Positions 1 to 8,162 of a stretch of DNA of 64,000 bases are shown here, in pieces. Source of the DNA: Streptomyces albiflavescens (lineage in GTDB: Bacteria; Actinomycetota; Actinomycetes; Streptomycetales; Streptomycetaceae). The notes beneath the pieces were generated by a model, which was not told the DNA's origin, made no database searches, and saw nothing but the letters and a program-made list of their open reading frames with translations. The stretch lies in the NCBI RefSeq assembly GCF_014645835.1, contig NZ_BMMM01000013.1:2010-66009 (forward strand), read 5' to 3'. The position numbers were made by a program, and so were the translations under genes. Position 1 is the stretch's first letter, and each line of letters begins with the position of its first letter.

Positions 1-151
1 CCCGCGACTCTGCCACGTCCGCGCATCCCGCCGCACCACGGCGAGTTCACAGCCGGACCAGAACAGGCGCGTCGGACCCATCGGAGGGAGACTGAAACAG
101 GGAGTCCAGACAGCGGACCCTGGTACCGGTCCCCAGACACGGGGGATGTAC

Positions 152-1549
152 ATGGCGATCACACCGGCACAAGCGGCACGTCAGGAACTCACGGGATTCA
201 AGGGGCAGCTGATCGGACCGGAGGATTCCGGCTACGACGAGGCCCGTAGCGTGTACAACGCGATGATCGACAGGCGGCCGGCCCTGGTGGCGCGGTGCAC
301 CGGCCCCGAGGACGTCGCTCAAGTCATCGGCTTCGCCCGCGACCACACCCTCCCGCTGGCCGTGCGCGGCGGCGGCCATCATGGCGCGGGTCTTGGAACC
401 TGCGACGACGGCGTGGTCCTCGACCTCTCACCCGTCAAGGACGTCACGGTCGACCCGGAGGCCCGTACGGCACGCGTCGGCGGCGGCTGCCTCCTGGGCG
501 AGGTCGACCGCGCCACTCACGAGCACGGGCTGGCCACACCGAGCGGCATCATCTCCACGACGGGCGTCGGCGGCATCACGCTCGGCGGCGGCATCGGACA
601 CCTCACCCGCACGTACGGGCTGGCCGTCGACAACCTGCTCGCGGCCGATCTCGTCCTGGCGAACGGCGAGCAGGTGCACGCGGACGCCGACGAGAACAGC
701 GACCTGTACTGGGCGATCCGTGGAGGCGGCGGCAACTTCGGAGTCGTCACCTCGTTCCTGTTCCGGCTGCACGAGCTGAGCACGGTTGTCGCGGGTCCCA
801 CCTTCTGGCCCGTGGAACTGGGCGCCGAAGTCCTCACCGCCTACCGGGACTTCCTCCCGCGGGCTCCCCGCGAACTGAACGGCTTCTTCCTGTTCACCTC
901 CGTGCCGCCCGCCCCGCCGTTCCCGGAGGAGCTCCACCTGCGCAAGGTCTGCGGCATCATGTGGTGCTGGGCCGGCGACGACACGGACGCGGCCGCCGAG
1001 GAGATGGCGCCGCTGCTCGACGTCCTCCCCGCGCCTCTGCTGCACGGCCCGGCCGCGATGCCGCACCCCGCGATCCAGTCCGCGTTCGACGGGGTCTACC
1101 CGCCCGGTGACCAGTGGTACTGGCGTGCGGCCTTCATCGACGAGATCCCCGCCGAAGCGGCCGACCTGCACGCCAAGTTCGGTGCCGAGATGCCGACCTG
1201 GAAGTCGACGATGCACATGTATCCCATCGACGGCGCCGTCCATGACCATGCTGCGACGGACACCGCGTGGAGCTACCGCAGCTCCGGCTGGTCGGCCGTC
1301 TTCGCGGGGGTGGACCCGGACCCCGCGAACGCAGGCCTCGTCAGACAGTGGAGCGTCGACTACTCCGACGCTCTGAACCCGTTCTCCGCGGGCGGGGCCT
1401 ACGTCAACATGACGATGGACGAGAGCCAGGAGCGGGTACGGGCCAGCTATCGCGACAACTACGCACGCCTGGCCCGTATCAAGGCCGACCGAGACCCCGG
1501 CAACCTGTTCCGCCTCAACCAGAACATCCAACCGGCGGCGCAGGCCTGA
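152..1549 (+). CDS. FAD-linked oxidase, berberine-bridge-enzyme (BBE) family
   Basis: This is a cytoplasmic flavoprotein of about 465 residues in the BBE/6-hydroxy-D-nicotine oxidase family. The family oxidises alcohols, amines or sugars with a covalently bound FAD and O2. An N-terminal FAD_binding_4 domain carries RGGGHHG near residues 72-78, whose histidine is the usual 8-alpha FAD attachment site. GGGNFGVVTSF lies near 190-200, and the C-terminal BBE signature DPGNLFRLNQNIQP sits at the end. The second attachment cysteine of bicovalent members (GGHC) is replaced by GVGGIT, so I infer single covalent attachment. No signal peptide is visible. I chose the ATG at 152 because GGGGG lies six bases upstream; an in-frame ATG at 146 is possible. 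The substrate cannot be told from sequence. Confidence 0.9.
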   Translation: MAITPAQAARQELTGFKGQLIGPEDSGYDEARSVYNAMIDRRPALVARCTGPEDVAQVIGFARDHTLPLAVRGGGHHGAGLGTCDDGVVLDLSPVKDVTVDPEARTARVGGGCLLGEVDRATHEHGLATPSGIISTTGVGGITLGGGIGHLTRTYGLAVDNLLAADLVLANGEQVHADADENSDLYWAIRGGGGNFGVVTSFLFRLHELSTVVAGPTFWPVELGAEVLTAYRDFLPRAPRELNGFFLFTSVPPAPPFPEELHLRKVCGIMWCWAGDDTDAAAEEMAPLLDVLPAPLLHGPAAMPHPAIQSAFDGVYPPGDQWYWRAAFIDEIPAEAADLHAKFGAEMPTWKSTMHMYPIDGAVHDHAATDTAWSYRSSGWSAVFAGVDPDPANAGLVRQWSVDYSDALNPFSAGGAYVNMTMDESQERVRASYRDNYARLARIKADRDPGNLFRLNQNIQPAAQA

Positions 1550-1558
1550 AGCGGCTGA

Positions 1559-2368
1559 TCACGGCATGCGGGCCACGCCCCCGTGGACGTCCGTGGGCTC
1601 GGGCGACGTACCGGGCTCCGGGCGCCACAGCGGGCAGGACACGATGCCCGGGTCGATCAGTTCGAGGCCCTCGTAGTACGCGCTGATCTGAGTGGGACTG
1701 CGCAGCACGTACGGGATCGCACCAGTGTCGTCGTAGCCCTGCTGGGCCTCCTTGAGGGCGGCGTCGGTGTCGGTGCTGTCGTAGTGCACGAAGTAGCTGC
1801 CGGAGGGCAGGGCGGCCTGGAGGCGGCGGACGATCGACTTGGCCTCCTCGTAGTCCTGGACGTGGCCGAGGATGCCCATGAGCATCAGGGCGACGGGCTG
1901 GTCGAAGTCCAGGATGCGGCTCGCCGCTTCGATGATCTTCTCGGGCTCGTGCAGGTCCGCGTCGATGTAGTTGGTGACGCCCTCGGGGGTGCTGGTGAGC
2001 AGCGCCTGGGCGTGGCGGAGCACCAGGGGATCGTTGTCGACGTAGACGATGCGCGACTCCGGAGCCACGCGCTGAGCGACCTGATGGGTGTTGTCGTACG
2101 AGGGCAGGCCGGTGCCGATGTCCAGGAACTGGCGGATGCCCAGCTCGCCGGTCACGAAGGTGACGGTACGGATCAGATAGTCACGGGAGGCTCGGGCCAT
2201 GGTCTCGATGTTCGGGGCGACTTCGCGGTAGGCGTCGCCCGCCACCCGGTCGACCTCGTAGTTGTCCTTCCCGCCCATCCAGTAGTTCCAGATGCGAGCG
2301 GAGTGCGGCACCGTGGTGTCGATCTTGGACAGCGCCTCTTGGTCGGGGGTGGATTGGCCGTCTGCCAT
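1559..2368 (-). CDS. SAM-dependent methyltransferase, SAV2177/DUF574 family
   Basis: A 269-residue member of the actinobacterial Methyltransf_19 (DUF574) family, which is greatly expanded in Streptomyces; substrates are mostly unknown. The N-terminal family motif RIWNYWMGGKDNYEVDR lies at 25-41. The SAM-binding glycine loop FLDIGTGLPS is at 81-90, followed by the acidic strand IVYVDNDP near 107-114. The C-terminal block is IPYVLRSPTQISAYYEGLEL. The ATG at 2368 is preceded by GGCAGGAGAC, a good ribosome site, so the longer upstream reading frame was rejected. It lies tail-to-tail with the BBE oxidase (9 bases apart) and 35 bases after the P-loop gene, so it may be co-transcribed with that gene. 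A C-terminal fragment of a second family member lies at about 9.4-9.5 kb. Confidence 0.93.
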   Translation of the reverse strand: MADGQSTPDQEALSKIDTTVPHSARIWNYWMGGKDNYEVDRVAGDAYREVAPNIETMARASRDYLIRTVTFVTGELGIRQFLDIGTGLPSYDNTHQVAQRVAPESRIVYVDNDPLVLRHAQALLTSTPEGVTNYIDADLHEPEKIIEAASRILDFDQPVALMLMGILGHVQDYEEAKSIVRRLQAALPSGSYFVHYDSTDTDAALKEAQQGYDDTGAIPYVLRSPTQISAYYEGLELIDPGIVSCPLWRPEPGTSPEPTDVHGGVARMP

Positions 2369-2403
2369 GGGAAGTCTCCTGCCGTACGTCACGCGGTCGG
2401 TCT

Positions 2404-2901
2404 CTAACCTATCGTCAACGCCTGTATGCAGCCCCGGAGTTGGGGCAGAGGGGAGGCGGGACCTCGGATCGGATGGCCCAGGTCTGCCGCGTCGACCGTC
2501 ACGACGGGGACATGCTGGGCCAGGGTGCGCACCGCCCGCTCGTACGCGCCGACCGCCTCGGTGTCGTCCGCCTCGCCCGTCATATGGATGAGGGCGCCGT
2601 TGCGTTCGGCCACCGCCTCCGCGAAGTCGAGTGCCTGGATCCAGGTCACCCGGGAGCGCCCGCGGCGCAGCGGTCCATAGACCAGTTCGTGGACGAGACT
2701 GCCGTCGATGGCCAACCGCCCCGGTGCGGCGAGGAGTTCGTGGTAGGGCTGGGTGGGGTTCACATGGTGAAGGTGCCCGCGTGAGCGGCGGATCATGAAT
2801 CCGCGGCGGGCCAGTTCGGCGAGCAGAGCGCTCCTGCCGATGCCGTCGGGGCCGTCGACGACCAGCGTCCGGCACTGGGCGAGGGCCTGGTGGAGGATCA
2901 T
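2404..2901 (-). CDS. P-loop nucleotide-binding protein, thymidylate-kinase-like
   Basis: About 165 residues. TLVVDGPDGIGRSALLAEL near residues 12-30 is a Walker A loop in the thymidylate-kinase style, with arginine where lysine is usual. I recognise no further catalytic signature, so a kinase role is only a suggestion. The frame is open to a GTG at 2961, but that segment overlaps a perfect 13-bp hairpin that looks like the terminator of the upstream DUF397 gene. I therefore prefer the ATG at 2901, which has GGAGGGAG about 11 bases upstream. It reads in the same direction as the following methyltransferase. The lysine-to-arginine change could mean altered ATP use or a non-catalytic protein. 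Confidence 0.6.
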   Translation of the reverse strand: MILHQALAQCRTLVVDGPDGIGRSALLAELARRGFMIRRSRGHLHHVNPTQPYHELLAAPGRLAIDGSLVHELVYGPLRRGRSRVTWIQALDFAEAVAERNGALIHMTGEADDTEAVGAYERAVRTLAQHVPVVTVDAADLGHPIRGPASPLPQLRGCIQALTIG

Positions 2902-2949
2902 CCCCGCACCCACTCCCTCCGAGACGACCGACTCCCTCAGTGTGCGGGG

Positions 2950-2986
2950 GACAACCCGCACGGGGGGAGTAGGCGTGCGGGTTGTC
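2950..2986. terminator. Perfect 13-bp stem-loop after the DUF397 gene
   Basis: GACAACCCGCACG (2950-2962) pairs perfectly with CGTGCGGGTTGTC (2974-2986) around an 11-base loop. It begins 51 bases beyond the DUF397 stop codon on the minus strand. It fits a Streptomyces-style terminator, which often lacks a T-tract, and it argues against a start at 2961 for the next gene. Confidence 0.6.
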
Positions 2987-3036
2987 CGGTTGTGCGGGCG
3001 TAGTGGTGCAACCTCGGGGTCCTGCGCTGAGGGTGC

Positions 3037-3273
3037 TCAGAGGATCAGGAAGTCGGCCTGCCCCGACTTGGCGCCCTGCAGGAACGCCATCATCTCGTCC
3101 CGGGAGTAGACCAGCGCCGGCCCCTCGGGGTCCCTGGACTGACGGAAGGCGACGCTGCCGTCGGGCAGCCGCTTGGCCTCGACACAGCTCCCGCCGTTCG
3201 TGCCGCTCCAGGGCTTCTGCCAGCCCTCGGTGCCCAGATCGACGGCGGGCATGCCGCTGTAGACGGATCCCAT
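3037..3273 (-). CDS. DUF397 protein
   Basis: A 78-residue DUF397 protein, recognised by WQKPWSGTNGGSCVEAKRL followed by DGSVAFRQSRDPEGPALVYSR and a phenylalanine-containing C-terminal segment. DUF397 proteins are near-universal small partners of XRE/DUF5753 regulators in Streptomyces. In the best-known example of this arrangement, BldB/WhiJ-type loci, they modulate development and antibiotic production. The gene starts three bases after the stop of the XRE regulator, so the two are almost certainly one transcript and probably form an antagonist pair. The length is typical and no membrane segment is present. A strong hairpin follows the gene. Confidence 0.93.
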   Translation of the reverse strand: MGSVYSGMPAVDLGTEGWQKPWSGTNGGSCVEAKRLPDGSVAFRQSRDPEGPALVYSRDEMMAFLQGAKSGQADFLIL

Positions 3274-3276
3274 GGA

Positions 3277-4143
3277 TCACAACTCCTTACGCAGTTCACC
3301 CAGGATGTCCCTGGTTCGAGCGACCGGCTCCGCCTGCACGGACATCCGGTCCAGTACTTCGAGATAGCTGACGACGTCGTCGGGCCGGTCGACGTAGACC
3401 GCGCCGACCAAGCTCTCCGTGTAGACGACGTCGGGGAGTTCGGAGAAGCCGAAGCGGAAGTGGTGGAACGGCCCGAAGGCGCCCGGGTGGGCGCCCACCC
3501 TGAAGCGCATGATCTGGATCCGGACCTTCGGCATGTCCAGGACCTCGTGCAGCCGGTCGATCTGAGCCCGCATCACCTCGGCCCCGCCCACCGGGCGGCG
3601 CAGCACCGTCTCGTCCAGAACGGCCCAGATCGCGGGCGCGTCCGGCTTGGCGAGCAGGTCCTGACGTTTGATCCGCAGGGCGACGCGGCGGGCGATGTCC
3701 TCCTTCGACTCGTTGGGGAAGCCGACGCGCATGAGCGCGGTGGCGTAGTCGGACGTCTGCAACAGGCCGGGAACGTAGTGGGGTTCGTAGAGGCGGATGA
3801 CGCTGGCTTCGCTCTCCAGGCTCACGTAGGCGCTGAACCACTCCGGCAGTACGTCGCGGTACTTGTACCACCAGCCGGGCTGGTTGGCCTCCCTGGCCAG
3901 GGCCAGGAAGTCGTCGATCTCCGCCGCCGGGACCCCGTAGGCGTGCAGCAGTTCCCGCACGTACGGAATCCGGAGCCCGACCTCGGCCTTCTCGATCCGG
4001 CGGACCGTCAACGGTGTGACCTCGATGGCCCGTGCCGCTTCCTCGAACGACACCGCTGCCTGTTCCCGCAGCTGTCGCAGCCGCTTTCCGAGAACCATCC
4101 GCAGGACGGTGGGTGCGCTGCCGCCAGAGCGGTTCTCGCTCAC
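3277..4143 (-). CDS. XRE-family regulator with DUF5753 domain
   Basis: A 288-residue DNA-binding regulator. The helix-turn-helix covers roughly residues 17-70 (LGKRLRQLREQAAVSFEEAA, then VTPLTVRRIEKAEVGL). The rest is the DUF5753 ligand or partner domain, with the conserved YEPHYVPGLLQTSDYATALM and RQDLL blocks. It forms the standard Streptomyces pair with the adjacent DUF397 gene. The 253-base gap to the divergent TPR regulator at 4397 contains a perfect 8-bp inverted repeat at 4220-4240, which is a candidate operator. Regulation of its own operon or of the neighbouring regulator is inferred from this layout. Confidence 0.95.
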   Translation of the reverse strand: MSENRSGGSAPTVLRMVLGKRLRQLREQAAVSFEEAARAIEVTPLTVRRIEKAEVGLRIPYVRELLHAYGVPAAEIDDFLALAREANQPGWWYKYRDVLPEWFSAYVSLESEASVIRLYEPHYVPGLLQTSDYATALMRVGFPNESKEDIARRVALRIKRQDLLAKPDAPAIWAVLDETVLRRPVGGAEVMRAQIDRLHEVLDMPKVRIQIMRFRVGAHPGAFGPFHHFRFGFSELPDVVYTESLVGAVYVDRPDDVVSYLEVLDRMSVQAEPVARTRDILGELRKEL

Positions 4144-4219
4144 GTCCTACCTCCCCGGAACGGCCGTCACAGCGTGCAGTGTGCCACGCGGTCGGTGACA
4201 GAGACAGGGCGATGCGAAA

Positions 4220-4240
4220 CGTTCTGAAATTATCAGAACG
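4220..4240. promoter_or_regulatory. Inverted repeat between two divergent regulators
   Basis: CGTTCTGA (4220-4227) and TCAGAACG (4233-4240) form a perfect 8-bp inverted repeat around the 5-base spacer AATTA. It lies 77 bases upstream of the XRE start and 157 bases upstream of the TPR regulator start. Its A/T-rich centre stands out from the surroundings. It is a likely protein-binding site; which regulator uses it is unknown. Confidence 0.55.
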
Positions 4241-4396
4241 CCGGTTGCATGCTGAGTGTGTCGGCCACCATAGTGATCGAGTGACGTGTCGCACACTCCG
4301 TGGCGACGACGCACAACTGTGTTCGGTCGTACGGGAATTGATGTCCCGCCAAGTACGGACGGGCGCAACCGCACGCGACCGTGAGGCGAGACCGGG

Positions 4397-5809
4397 ATGG
4401 CCACCGTGACGGACGGACAAGCAAGGAACGCCGGCAAGGCCCCCACCGGGGTCAACAAGGTGCTGGCGGCCGCCCTCAAGGAAGCCGGCTGCTCCTACGC
4501 CTCACTCGCATTGCGGGTCAACGAGCTGGGCCGCCGTCAGGGCACGGACTCCCACTACGACAAGGCGTCGGTCACCCGCTGGCTCCAGGGCCAGCAACCG
4601 CGGGGAACCACACCGGAGTTGATCGCCGCCGTGCTGTCCGAGCGGCTCGGTCGCGCCGTGTCGTCCGCGGACCTCGGCTTCTATTCCGATCAGCAGCGCC
4701 CGGTGGCGAGCAGGGCGCTCATCTATGGCGAAGACGTGGCAGAAACCCTTCACACCCTGTCCGAACTGGGATCCACCGACATCTCCCGCCGCAGCCTCCT
4801 CGGCTCGGTCCCCTTTGTCGCGGCTGCCCTGACGATCCCTCAGCGCGAGTGGCTGCTCTGGCTGTTGGAGCACCGGGATGCCGTCGAACCGACCCTGGTC
4901 GCGAGCGGCGGGCCGGTCGAGCAGGTGCACGCGATGATCGCCATGTTCGACCAGATGGACAACCACTACGGCGGCGGCGGAGTGCGCACCAGCATCGTGC
5001 ACTACCTGTCCACCGAGGTCGTCCCCCTGCTGCAGCGGCGCGGTACACCGCCCCGGCTGCGCCGCCAGTTGTACGCCGCCGCCGCGCGCCTCGCTGCGAT
5101 GGCCGGGTGGAGCTCGTACGACGCGGGGGAGTACGGCCTGGCCCAGCGCTATATGACCCAGGCGCTGAGACTCTGCGCCGAGGGGCGCGACCGGGTGCTG
5201 GGTGGTCAGATCCTGGCCGGACTCTCCCATCTGGCCACCAACCTCGGCCGCCCCGACGAGGGGGTGGCCCTGGCCCGCGCCGGAATCGTCACCGCGAAGG
5301 AATCGGGCAGCCCGCTCGGTCTGATGCGCCTGCACGCCATGTCGGCGCGCGGGCACGCCGCGCGGGGCCGCGCGGACGAGGCCTCCGAGGCGCTGCGTCT
5401 GGCCGAGCGACAGCTGGACGCGAGCAAGGGAGCCGCCCAGGAGTCGGTGTGGGTGCGCTATCTCGACCACCACTATCTGCAGGCCGAGTCCGCCCTGTGC
5501 TTCCGTGACCTGGGCCTCGCCGCGCAGGCGGAGCGCACGGCGAGCGAATCGCTCAGCGCCAACGCGGACCGGCGCAGGCGCCAGGCCATCAGCCGCTCCG
5601 TCCTCGCCACCGCGCATCTCCAGCAGGACCGCCTGGACGAGGCCGTCGGCACGGCGACCGAGGCGCTGGACACCCTCAGCACCGTGCACAGCGAACGGTC
5701 GATCCAGGCCCTGCGCGACTTCCGCAGGCGGCTCGAGCCCCGCCGCCACGAGCCCGTGGTGCAGGAATTCGAGCGCAGGTCGCGCCCCGTACTGGGAGCG
5801 GTGGCATGA
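4397..5809 (+). CDS. NsdA-like TPR transcriptional regulator
   Basis: About 470 residues, in the family of NsdA, a Streptomyces regulator that represses sporulation and antibiotic production. The N-terminal part (about 15-95) resembles a helix-turn-helix (ASLALRVNELGRR, then DKASVTRWLQGQQPRGTTPE). The remainder is helical and rich in tetratricopeptide-like repeats, for example GQILAGLSHLATNLGRPDEG and AISRSVLATAHLQQDRLDEA. The start is the ATG at 4397; no strong ribosome site is obvious. It is divergent from the XRE/DUF397 pair, which makes a compact developmental-regulator locus. It may be a paralogue of NsdA rather than its orthologue, since most Streptomyces carry several such proteins. 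Confidence 0.82.
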   Translation: MATVTDGQARNAGKAPTGVNKVLAAALKEAGCSYASLALRVNELGRRQGTDSHYDKASVTRWLQGQQPRGTTPELIAAVLSERLGRAVSSADLGFYSDQQRPVASRALIYGEDVAETLHTLSELGSTDISRRSLLGSVPFVAAALTIPQREWLLWLLEHRDAVEPTLVASGGPVEQVHAMIAMFDQMDNHYGGGGVRTSIVHYLSTEVVPLLQRRGTPPRLRRQLYAAAARLAAMAGWSSYDAGEYGLAQRYMTQALRLCAEGRDRVLGGQILAGLSHLATNLGRPDEGVALARAGIVTAKESGSPLGLMRLHAMSARGHAARGRADEASEALRLAERQLDASKGAAQESVWVRYLDHHYLQAESALCFRDLGLAAQAERTASESLSANADRRRRQAISRSVLATAHLQQDRLDEAVGTATEALDTLSTVHSERSIQALRDFRRRLEPRRHEPVVQEFERRSRPVLGAVA

Positions 5810-5832
5810 CCGGTAAGGGCTCGCCGGATGCC

Positions 5833-6666
5833 TTAGTACCCGTCGGGGGAGGGGGCGTTCTGGGCGCGGTCGACCGGCAGGTGGGCGCCCGAGATCCCGC
5901 TCGACCAGTCCGACAGCAGGAACGCCACCACGCGTGCGACCTCCTGCGGCGCGACCGGCTCTCCGCCAGGAAGCTCCGCCGCCACGAATCGGGCGAACGC
6001 CTGGGGTTCCTCCCTGCGCATGCGATCCCAGCGCCTGCCGGGGATCAGCATCGACCCGGGGGAGACGGCGTTCACGCGGATGCCGTCGGCGCCGAGCTCG
6101 CGGGCCAACGACGCGGCCAGATGGATCTGCGCGGACTTCGCGACCCCGTACTGGGCGTGCGGGCCGGGCTTCCAGCCGGAGATCGACGAGATGACCACGA
6201 CCGAGCCGCCGCCCGCCGCCCGCAGATGCGGGACCGCCGCCCGCACCAGCCGTGCCGCATGGCCGACGTTCACTTCCCAGGTCGCCGCCCAGTCCTCGGC
6301 GTCCGCCTGCTCGATGCCGCCTCCATGAGAACCGCCCGCGCAGGCCACCACCCCGTCCAAGCCGCCGAAACGTTTCGCCGAGGCTGTGACGAACTCTTCC
6401 AGCTCCTCGGGCGCGGTCACGTCGAGCGGCTGGGTGAACACGGCCGAGTCCATCGACATGGCCAGCGCCTCCAGGTCGAGCGCGGTGCGCGCGCAGGTCG
6501 CCACCCGCGCGCCCTCGGCGGCCAGCAGTCGCACGATCTCTTCGCCGAGCCCCCGCGTACCACCAGTGACCAGTACGCGTTTGCCGAGCACCCCCGGCCA
6601 CCCGGTGCCACCGCTCCGTTGCACCGCTGCCCGGCCCCCGCTCACGTTCCTCACCCGATCGAACAT
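5833..6666 (-). CDS. Short-chain dehydrogenase/reductase (SDR)
   Basis: A 277-residue classical SDR. The Rossmann motif TGGTRGLG lies at 34-41, an NAG-like motif (ACAGG) at 109-112, and the catalytic triad comprises serine near 160-163, Tyr173 and Lys177 (YGVAK). VNAVSPGSM follows, as in typical NAD(P)-dependent members. The product oxidises or reduces an unidentified carbonyl or alcohol in the cytoplasm. The N-terminus is about 25 residues longer than usual; a GTG start just before LGKRVLVTGG (near 6590) would give a standard length. It is convergent with the TPR regulator (23 bases apart) and divergent from the HATPase gene. Confidence 0.88.
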   Translation of the reverse strand: MFDRVRNVSGGRAAVQRSGGTGWPGVLGKRVLVTGGTRGLGEEIVRLLAAEGARVATCARTALDLEALAMSMDSAVFTQPLDVTAPEELEEFVTASAKRFGGLDGVVACAGGSHGGGIEQADAEDWAATWEVNVGHAARLVRAAVPHLRAAGGGSVVVISSISGWKPGPHAQYGVAKSAQIHLAASLARELGADGIRVNAVSPGSMLIPGRRWDRMRREEPQAFARFVAAELPGGEPVAPQEVARVVAFLLSDWSSGISGAHLPVDRAQNAPSPDGY

Positions 6667-6799
6667 ACATCCAATGCCACTACGTGCCTGCAACCGGACA
6701 ACCCCCATACCCCCTGGTCCACCCGCCGCTTCGGCGTGTTGGCTGCACGGGCAGCCACCGAGACCGTCCCCCACCCGTGCTGCACCCGAAGGAGGACCG

Positions 6800-7408
6800 A
6801 TGACGGCATCCAGGGCGCATCGCCGCGGGCCGTCGCCCTCACTGGCGCAGGACGTGCACGCGCCGGTGCACAACGTGCACCCCGCCGACGACCACGCGCC
6901 CGTGGGCCGGGCCCGGCCCACTGAGGCAGCCACGATCCCCGAGTCCCCACCGACCCCTGCGAGCCCCCTGAACCCCGTGACGCATGCGATGCCCGTGAGC
7001 GAAGCCCACCTCTTGCGGACCACCGTCCCCGCCCACCCCTCGCGTGCGGCGGGCGTACGGGCCATGCTCGCCGAGCACCTCACCCATCTGCGGCTCCCGC
7101 CCGAGTGCCTCGACAACGCTGTCCTCGCCACGGATGAGCTGTTCGTCAACGCGGTCCAACACGGAAGTCCCGACCGCGGCAACATGATCACCGTCACCAT
7201 CGAGTACACCGAGCGGGAGCTGCGCGTGACGGTCGCCGACAGCTCGCCCGACCTGCCGTGCCTGCGTACGCCGGACGGCGCCGAGGAGTCGGGACGCGGA
7301 CTGGCCATCGTCGCCGCGCTGGCAAACGATTGGGGCACCGCACCGCCCGACCCGGGCGGCCCGGGCAAGAAGGTGTGGTTCGCGCTGGTGCTCCAGGGGA
7401 TGCCGTGA
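6800..7408 (+). CDS. HATPase_c ATP-binding regulator, anti-sigma-factor type
   Basis: A 202-residue protein with a disordered, proline-rich first 65 residues and a GHKL ATPase domain of the RsbW/SpoIIAB type. The N-box is TDELFVNAVQHG (Glu113, Asn117), the G1 box includes VADSSPD (Asp147) and the G2 box is SGRGLAIV (164-171). Such single-domain proteins in Streptomyces usually act as anti-sigma kinases or partners of SpoIIE phosphatases. The start at 6800 has a strong GGAGG seven bases upstream, so the longer open frame was rejected. The stop overlaps the GTG of the DUF6624 gene, giving tight translational coupling. Confidence 0.88.
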   Translation: MTASRAHRRGPSPSLAQDVHAPVHNVHPADDHAPVGRARPTEAATIPESPPTPASPLNPVTHAMPVSEAHLLRTTVPAHPSRAAGVRAMLAEHLTHLRLPPECLDNAVLATDELFVNAVQHGSPDRGNMITVTIEYTERELRVTVADSSPDLPCLRTPDGAEESGRGLAIVAALANDWGTAPPDPGGPGKKVWFALVLQGMP

Positions 7409-7974
7409 AGGGGCACCCGGGGCACCTCGCGGTCGACGACACGCGCCAGGAGCGCGCGACCGCGCGGCGCATGGTCCCGGCGCTCGCGGCGGCTCTCGCC
7501 GGGGAGCTGGTGCGCCGGGCGGACGAGGAGCGGCACCTCATGCAGCAAGCACGGGTGGACCCCACCTCGCCGTGCCGAGGTGCCCTCCACAAGTGCCGCG
7601 AGGCCAATGCCGAAGCCCTCCGGACGATCGTCCGCAGGCACGGCTGGCCGACCGCCGACCTGGTCGGCGCACCTGCCTCGACGGCAGCCCTGATGATCCT
7701 GCTGCACGCCGGCGACCTGGACTTCCAGCTCAGGTGCCGCGACCTGATCGCCCAGGCCGCAGCCGACGGGCGCTGCCCCGCCCTGCACCACGCCTACATC
7801 GCCGACCACTGCGCCGTCGAGGAGGGCCGGCCGCAGTTCTACGGCACCCGCGTGGATCCCCTGACCCTCCGCCCGTATCCGATCCGCCGGCCCCAGACCC
7901 TCGACGAGCGCCGGCGCGACGTCGGACTGGGGCCGCTCGACGAGCAGATGCGGACCCTGTGCGAGGGTGGATGA
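7405..7974 (+). CDS. DUF6624-like protein coupled to the HATPase
   Basis: About 189 residues matching the pattern of DUF6624 proteins: a GWPTADLVG segment, AALMILLHAGDLDFQLRC in the middle, then AYIADHCAVEEGRPQFYGTR near the C-terminus. The biochemical function of DUF6624 is unknown. I chose the GTG at 7405, inside the GTGA overlap with the preceding stop codon, because the arrangement signals coupled translation. No signal peptide or membrane segment is seen. A partner or effector role for the upstream anti-sigma-like ATPase is suggested only by this coupling. The family name is from memory of the motif pattern. Confidence 0.78.
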   Translation: MKGHPGHLAVDDTRQERATARRMVPALAAALAGELVRRADEERHLMQQARVDPTSPCRGALHKCREANAEALRTIVRRHGWPTADLVGAPASTAALMILLHAGDLDFQLRCRDLIAQAAADGRCPALHHAYIADHCAVEEGRPQFYGTRVDPLTLRPYPIRRPQTLDERRRDVGLGPLDEQMRTLCEGG

Positions 7975-8051
7975 GTCGCCGCTGGACGTGATGTGCAGCA
8001 CGCGCGGAAATGTCGCCACGGCCGCCGGGGAAAGGTTCTGGCTGCGCACGG

Positions 8052-8068
8052 CTTGATCGCCGATCAAG
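8052..8068. terminator. 7-bp stem-loop downstream of the DUF6624 gene
   Basis: CTTGATC and GATCAAG flank a GCC loop, followed by AAAAGGG and a second small palindrome, GGGAAATCCC. It could end the HATPase/DUF6624 transcript. It is weak because no T-tract follows and the stem is short. Confidence 0.35.
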
Positions 8069-8105
8069 AAAAGGGAAATCCCTGGCCACGGTATGTTCCG
8101 CGCAT

Positions 8106-8135
8106 TTGACACTTCGTTCTGAGCACAGATAGGAA
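8106..8135 (+). promoter_or_regulatory. Candidate sigma-70-type promoter for the gene at 8163
   Basis: TTGACA (8106-8111) and TAGGAA (8130-8135) are separated by 18 bases, close to the Streptomyces housekeeping (HrdB) consensus. The GTG start lies 27 bases downstream of the -10 box, with AGAGGTG as ribosome site between them. Confidence 0.5.
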
Positions 8136-8162
8136 ACAGCTCTCTGAGGTGAGAGGTGGACT

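Noticed and set aside
47..382. Minus-strand open frame overlapping the BBE oxidase start
   Set aside because: Lies antisense to the oxidase, has no ribosome site and no family features.
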